Below, piece by piece: positions 5,017 through 8,413 of a stretch of 8,413 nt of DNA (positions are counted from its first letter, which is position 1; each line of letters begins with the position of its first letter). Source of the stretch: Minisyncoccota bacterium. Its GTDB lineage: Bacteria; Patescibacteriota; Minisyncoccia; Minisyncoccales; CG1-02-41-26. The DNA is taken from contig JAQTPV010000033.1 in NCBI GenBank assembly GCA_028712605.1, positions 1-8,413 of the forward strand, given 5' to 3'. The notes under the pieces were generated by a model. That model had not been told where the DNA came from. It saw nothing but the letters and a program-made list of their open reading frames with translations, and ran no database searches. A program made the position numbers and the translations under genes.

Positions 5017-5706
5017 ATGGAAAAGTTTGTTATCAGTTTGGGCGGATCAGTGGCCTTTGATGATGGGCCTAATGTTAAGTTTCTCAAGCAGTTTTGTCTT
5101 GCCTTAAGGAACGAGATTAAGAAAGGGCGAAAGTTCATTATTATCGTGGGCGGTGGCTCGGTTTGCCGCCAATACCAGCAGGCTTCAGAAAAGATTGCTA
5201 AGGTTTCTAATGAAGGCCTAGATTGGATTGGGATTTACGCCACTCGTCTTAATGCCAGGTTGGTTGTTTCGGTGTTGGAGGGATTGCAGGTAAAAGCTAA
5301 ATTTAACGAACAACTTAACACTAAAGGCTTTGGTGGCTATTCTGTGTTAGTTGGGGCTGGGGGAGTACCTGGTCATTCTAGCGATTTTACAACAGTTAAA
5401 ATGGCGGTTGATTTTAAGATTAAAAGAGTAATTAATTTGGGCAAACCGGATTATGTTTACACGGCCAATCCCGACAAGGACCCAACCGCTAAGCCCTTGA
5501 AGCAAGTCACTTGGGTTGATTATTTTAAAATTATCCCTCAAAAATGGGTGCCAGGTATGAATGTGCCTTTTGATATTTTAGCCAGTCACTTGGCCCACAA
5601 AAATAATATTGAAGTTATCGTAGCCCTTGGTAAGGATATAGTTAATTTTCAAAAGATTTTGAACAATCAAAAATTTAAAGGCACCCTTTTGAGCAATGCA
5701 AAGTAA
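5017..5706 (+). CDS. pyrH: UMP kinase, archaeal type
   Basis: A 229-residue amino-acid-kinase-fold enzyme that phosphorylates UMP to UDP with ATP, the step from UMP towards all pyrimidine nucleotides. The N-terminal ISLGGSV and the loop IIIVGGGSVCRQY (41-53) form the phosphate-binding glycine-rich parts. PGHSSDFTTVKMA (118-130) and VYTANPDKDPTAKPL (147-161) match the conserved blocks of the archaeal-type family (compare Pyrococcus UMP kinase, with PGHTTD and VYTADPKKDPTAK) better than the common bacterial PyrH. The C-terminal FDILASHLA and GTLLS also fit. The start follows AAGG by seven bases. The last 11 bases overlap the DUF296 gene in another frame, so the two are probably translated together. 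Confidence 0.93.
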   Translation: MEKFVISLGGSVAFDDGPNVKFLKQFCLALRNEIKKGRKFIIIVGGGSVCRQYQQASEKIAKVSNEGLDWIGIYATRLNARLVVSVLEGLQVKAKFNEQLNTKGFGGYSVLVGAGGVPGHSSDFTTVKMAVDFKIKRVINLGKPDYVYTANPDKDPTAKPLKQVTWVDYFKIIPQKWVPGMNVPFDILASHLAHKNNIEVIVALGKDIVNFQKILNNQKFKGTLLSNAK

Positions 5707-6118
5707 GGAGAAAGATAATTTAATAATAGCCAGATTATTTCCGGAGGAAGATGTTTATGAAAAGCTAAGGGAATTGTGCCATCAATATGACATCAAAGCG
5801 GCTGTGGTTTTATCGGGCATTGGACAATTAAAGGATATTGAGTTAGGATTTTTTAAAGAAAAAGGAGATTATGCCCCCCAAGCCTTAGATGGTAATTATG
5901 AGTTATTATCTTTGAGCGGCACTATGTTGGCTCAAGATGGAAAGACTACATTCCACTTGCACGGTGTTTTTGGTGATCTGGAGAAGAAATCTTTGGGCGG
6001 GCATTTAATAAGGGCCAAGGTTTCAGTTACCTTAGAAATAGCCCTACTGAAAACCGGCCCTCTGTTTAGGCGCCAGCTTGAGGCAGAAACTGGCTTGGAA
6101 GGAATGTTTTTGGATTAA
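5696..6118 (+). CDS. PPC/DUF296 (PD1-like) domain protein
   Basis: A 140-residue protein made of a single PPC (DUF296) domain, the normal length for prokaryotic members. Visible features are a leading strand and helix (IIARLFPEEDVYEKLRELC), AAVVLSGIGQLKDIELGFF, then SLSGTMLAQDGKTTFHLHGV and LGGHLIRAKVSVTLEIAL. H87, H89 and H103 match the conserved histidines thought to bind a metal in trimeric members, and the C-terminal ETGLEGMFL is also typical. In plants the domain occurs with AT-hook DNA-binding motifs; in bacteria the function is unsettled and DNA binding is not established. No AT-hook is present here. The start codon lies inside the end of pyrH, so the two are probably co-expressed. This does not show that it acts in pyrimidine metabolism. 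Confidence 0.88.
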   Translation: MQSKEKDNLIIARLFPEEDVYEKLRELCHQYDIKAAVVLSGIGQLKDIELGFFKEKGDYAPQALDGNYELLSLSGTMLAQDGKTTFHLHGVFGDLEKKSLGGHLIRAKVSVTLEIALLKTGPLFRRQLEAETGLEGMFLD

Positions 6119-6144
6119 TTTTCAACGAACTAATTTTTAAGATT

Positions 6145-6624
6145 ATGAATAGAATTATAAAAAGTATAATTGAGCTTGTGATTTTGGCGGCAGTGGTTGC
6201 TATTGGAGTTTATTTCTACCACGGCGCCCCAGAGCCAAAGCCGGCCAGAGAGGGCTCGGAAAATGAAGCTACTAGTACAGAGTCAATGGGGCGAATATTG
6301 GTGCCCTCTTCAGAGAAAAACGCTATTTTATTTATATCTTTTAACGCCGATGATTTTGCCTATTTTGAGGCGGAAGTGAAAGAATGGATGACCGCCTTTG
6401 ATTTATTAAAAGATGGCACTAGCCACTTAAAATTGGACCTTCAAACTAAAGATTATGGTGATATGGGGGTTTTGGTGGAAAAAATCGGTCAGAAAAAGAA
6501 TAGTGATGATGGCAAGTATTGGCTGTATTATGTTAACGGCCAATTAGCGCAAGTGGCAGCTAACAAGCAACCGCTTAAGGCTGGGGATAAAGTTGAATGG
6601 AAGTTTGAAAAATCAAGTTTTTAA
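6145..6624 (+). CDS. membrane-anchored DUF4430 domain protein
   Basis: A 159-residue protein. A hydrophobic segment (residues 8-25, IELVILAAVVAIGVYFYH region) after a short basic start would anchor it facing outside; there is no lipobox cysteine. A low-complexity linker rich in Glu, Ser and Thr (29-50) leads to a DUF4430 domain (about 60-156). The strongest signature is YWLYYVNGQLAQVAANK then LKAGDKVEWKFE (125-155), characteristic of this beta-grasp-like domain, which is related to the C-terminal domain of transcobalamin and intrinsic factor. It therefore probably binds a ligand outside the cell. Cobalamin is a possible ligand by homology only. The next gene, 5 bases on, encodes a polytopic membrane protein, as expected for a capture-and-uptake pair. 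Confidence 0.87.
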   Translation: MNRIIKSIIELVILAAVVAIGVYFYHGAPEPKPAREGSENEATSTESMGRILVPSSEKNAILFISFNADDFAYFEAEVKEWMTAFDLLKDGTSHLKLDLQTKDYGDMGVLVEKIGQKKNSDDGKYWLYYVNGQLAQVAANKQPLKAGDKVEWKFEKSSF

Positions 6625-6629
6625 AAGAT

Positions 6630-7187
6630 ATGACCCTTACTAAGATTAGAATTTCTGAAATTTTAATAGCTTTGCTTTTTGTGGCAGTTGGCATTTCGCT
6701 AAGATTGTTGCCGCACCCGCCTAATTTTGCTCCCATTGCTGCTTTAGCTTTATTTAGTGGGGTTTATTTACCCAAGGCCTTGGCGCTTTCTGTGCCGATG
6801 GCCTCAATGTTGATTTCGGATATTTTTTTAGGGTTTTATGAGTGGCAGGTTTCTTTGGCCGTGTATGGCAGTTTTTTTCTTTGTGTCTTTTTGGGTAGAG
6901 TATTAAGCAAACGAAAAAGGTGGCCTTTGATTGTTGGCAGTTCCTTGGTAGGGTCGTTAGTTTTCTTTTTAACTACTAACTTAGCAATTTGGGCTTTTAC
7001 TCCTTGGTACGCTAAAACCTTTGCCGGCTTAATTAACTGTTTCTTTTTGGCCCTGCCGTTTTTTAGAAGCACCTTGCTTGGCGATTTATTTTATACGATT
7101 ACCTTTTTTGGCCTTTATGGATTGGTTAATGATTGGTTTTTAGCAAGGCAGAAAAAGGCGGAAGAAGCGGCTATTCAGAATCCATAA
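6630..7187 (+). CDS. polytopic membrane protein, DUF6580-like (possible transporter substrate-binding component)
   Basis: A 185-residue protein with about six hydrophobic segments (roughly 9-27, 33-47, 50-68, 75-91, 98-123, 130-168, the last probably two helices). Conserved-looking motifs at helix ends include RLLPHPPNFAPI (25-36), SDIFLGFY (63-70), TNLAIW (116-121) and PFFRSTLLGD (143-152). These fit an uncharacterised membrane family that I associate with DUF6580, from memory. Size and helix count resemble the S components of energy-coupling-factor transporters, but no ATPase or T component is in the window and the function is inferred. It starts 5 bases after the DUF4430 gene, so joint translation and function are likely. 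Its stop codon lies in a duplicated TCCATAA (7181-7194). Confidence 0.75.
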   Translation: MTLTKIRISEILIALLFVAVGISLRLLPHPPNFAPIAALALFSGVYLPKALALSVPMASMLISDIFLGFYEWQVSLAVYGSFFLCVFLGRVLSKRKRWPLIVGSSLVGSLVFFLTTNLAIWAFTPWYAKTFAGLINCFFLALPFFRSTLLGDLFYTITFFGLYGLVNDWFLARQKKAEEAAIQNP

Positions 7188-7196
7188 TCCATAATT

Positions 7197-7916
7197 ATGC
7201 TCATTGCTGGCTTGCAAAAATTTTCTTTGGGTGATTGGGCGGGTGAACCGGCCTGCGTCATTTTTTTGGCTGGTTGTAATTATCAGTGCCCTTGGTGTAA
7301 TTACGTTGATTATTTTGATCCAGTAGCAGGTTTAGAAGAAAAAGCTCTTTGGAAGTTTTTAGAAGAGCAGACAGATAAGCTTAAGGTCTGCGTGATTAGC
7401 GGAGGTGAGCCGACTATTCATCCAGACCTGCCTGATTTTTTGAGGGGAATAAAAAATTTGGGTTATAAGGTGAAGCTGGAAACTAATGGCTCTCATCCTC
7501 AAATGCTGGCTGATTTAACGAAGGACAACTTAATTGATTTTATTTCGTTAGATGTTAAGGCCCCTAAAGAAAAATACGGTTTTTTAATTGGTTTTCCACA
7601 GGACTCTTTAAACTATCTTTTGAGTCAGATAGACCAAAGCCTGGCCTTTCTAAAAAAAGGCTCGGTGGATTACGAATTAAAAACTACCGTTGGCACCTTT
7701 TTAACTCCTGATGATGTTTGGCAGATAGTCCACTGGATTAAGCCGGCTAAAAAATATTCATTGATTAATTTTCAGCCCCGTGGCACTTTAGATAGCGGCT
7801 TTGGGGCTTTTGAGCCCTACGGCTTGGAGTATTTAGCAAGGCTTAGGGACAAAATCGCCCCTTTCTTTGAGACTTGCGAGGTTAGAGAGGGTGCTCTGCG
7901 GCCAGGCCTGTTTTAA
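7197..7916 (+). CDS. anaerobic ribonucleotide reductase activating protein, NrdG2-like radical SAM enzyme
   Basis: A 239-residue single-domain radical SAM protein. The start IAGLQKFSLGDWAGEPACVI is typical of the NrdG2-type activases. The 4Fe-4S motif CNYQCPWC supplies C27, C31 and C34. SGGEP (68-72) binds SAM, and LETNGS (94-99) and ISLDVKAPKEKY are further family motifs. Such enzymes use SAM to place a glycyl radical on class III ribonucleotide reductase (NrdD), so that deoxynucleotides can be made without oxygen. No nrdD is in the window, so the partner must be elsewhere, and activation of another glycyl radical enzyme cannot be excluded. No ribosome binding site is visible; the start is 9 bases after the upstream stop. 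The stop overlaps the comEC start by one base (TAATG). Confidence 0.88.
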   Translation: MLIAGLQKFSLGDWAGEPACVIFLAGCNYQCPWCNYVDYFDPVAGLEEKALWKFLEEQTDKLKVCVISGGEPTIHPDLPDFLRGIKNLGYKVKLETNGSHPQMLADLTKDNLIDFISLDVKAPKEKYGFLIGFPQDSLNYLLSQIDQSLAFLKKGSVDYELKTTVGTFLTPDDVWQIVHWIKPAKKYSLINFQPRGTLDSGFGAFEPYGLEYLARLRDKIAPFFETCEVREGALRPGLF

Positions 7917-8413
7917 TGTCTTATTCTCAAATCTTACTTGGTCTATCGGTTGCTTTTATTGTCGGGATTTTTATTACTTCTTTTTTGGTTGTTCCTGCTT
8001 GGCTCTTTTTAGAGCTTTTTTTATTGGCTTTGCTCTACGTCTTGATTTTTCGGAAAGAAAAAGCCATTGTAATTTTTAGTTTGTGTTTGTTAGTTTTGGG
8101 CCTCGGGCTTTACAGGGGGCAGCACCCAGCCACCCCTTCCTTTTCTTTGCAATTTTTGGGTCCTTGGCAAGCTAAGTTAGCTAACCAAATCAATCAAAAT
8201 TTATCGCAGCCAGCCTCCAGTATTTTAGCTGGTATTTTAGTAGGCCAGCAGGGACAGATTGATTATCAATGGAAACAAAAGCTTAATATCACCGGCACCC
8301 GTCATATTACAGCGGTTTCAGGTACGAATGTGTTGCTGCTGGCAGAAATGTTGGTGATACTTGGGTTTGCAATCGGCCTTTGGCTGCGGCAGGCGCTTTG
8401 GGTTTCTTTAATT
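7916..8413 (+). CDS. comEC: ComEC/Rec2-type DNA uptake channel protein, N-terminal part
   Basis: A partial gene open to the right edge; 166 residues are visible. It starts at the ATG in TAATG, sharing one base with the NrdG2 stop, so translation is probably coupled. Three hydrophobic segments (about 5-25, 28-45, 50-66) are followed at once by the start of the Competence domain: NLSQPASSILAGILVGQQGQ (95-114) and LNITGTRHITAVSGTNVLLL (123-142), the family hallmark that precedes the channel helices. ComEC carries one strand of incoming DNA across the cytoplasmic membrane during transformation. The OB-fold/DUF4131 region usually found between the first helices and the Competence domain seems absent: only about 25 residues separate them. 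Any C-terminal beta-lactamase-like nuclease domain lies beyond the window. Confidence 0.9.
   Translation, partial: MSYSQILLGLSVAFIVGIFITSFLVVPAWLFLELFLLALLYVLIFRKEKAIVIFSLCLLVLGLGLYRGQHPATPSFSLQFLGPWQAKLANQINQNLSQPASSILAGILVGQQGQIDYQWKQKLNITGTRHITAVSGTNVLLLAEMLVILGFAIGLWLRQALWVSLI

Noticed and set aside
6197..6379. 60-codon frame inside the DUF4430 gene
   Set aside because: Out-of-frame shadow; the DUF4430 frame has recognisable domain motifs.
1018..7072. Several minus-strand open frames (for example 1729-2001, 2375-2602, 3460-3720, 6836-7072)
   Set aside because: All lie opposite conserved + strand genes, show no family motif, and have no independent start signals that I can see.
7181..7194. 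Tandem TCCATAA duplication across the stop codon of the DUF6580-like gene
   Set aside because: Only two 7-base copies; most likely slippage, with no sign of regulation or mobility.
7867..8079. 70-codon frame on the + strand at the NrdG2-comEC junction
   Set aside because: It is in a different frame from both conserved genes and overlaps them; the ComEC frame starting at 7916 clearly explains this region.
1..8413. tRNA, rRNA, CRISPR arrays, insertion sequences
   Set aside because: I found no repeat-spacer pattern, transposase motif, terminal inverted repeats, or tRNA/rRNA-like stretches on either strand.

Overview
The window is AT-rich bacterial DNA with every gene on the + strand. Genes are closely packed and several nearly touch or overlap. 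The gene set fits a member of the Candidate Phyla Radiation (Patescibacteria), possibly a Parcubacteria-like lineage: a UMP kinase of the archaeal type, a short YbaB, a one-domain NrdG2-like radical SAM activase, ComEC, a DUF4430 protein and mostly weak or absent Shine-Dalgarno sequences. This assignment comes from gene content, not from a phylogenetic marker. The standard code fits: no conserved gene is broken by TGA, and the 14 stop codons I can read are 10 TAA, 4 TAG and no TGA.

Layout. 1-699 is the C-terminal third of a P-type ATPase of the Mg2+-transporting (MgtA/P3B) type, cut by the left edge. 700-850 is an intergenic region with a candidate promoter, a strong hairpin and a strong ribosome binding site. 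851-2050 encodes the most unusual protein here: a membrane CDP-alcohol phosphatidyltransferase-like domain fused to a compact cis-prenyltransferase (undecaprenyl diphosphate synthase-like) domain. It has its own terminator and a codon habit unlike its neighbours. A promoter at about 2130-2157 then starts a run of genes: rlmN, a 52-residue basic ORF, ybaB/ebfC, an ATP-cone plus PD-(D/E)XK nuclease-like protein and two very small membrane proteins. The run ends at a perfect 11-bp terminator hairpin (4860-4893).

A second run follows: a possible 31-residue membrane peptide, archaeal-type pyrH overlapping a PPC/DUF296 gene, a membrane-anchored DUF4430 protein, a polytopic membrane protein (DUF6580-like), an NrdG2-like radical SAM activase, and comEC, which overlaps the activase stop codon by one base and runs off the right edge.

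How the genes may work together. Most are housekeeping genes (RNA methylation, nucleoid protein, pyrimidine nucleotide synthesis, ribonucleotide reductase activation, DNA uptake) and neighbourhood alone proves no joint pathway. Three groups deserve attention: the lipid/polyprenyl fusion enzyme; the ATP-cone nuclease followed by tiny membrane proteins with strong ribosome binding sites; and the DUF4430 plus multi-pass membrane protein pair, which could be a ligand-capture and uptake module, perhaps for a corrinoid.
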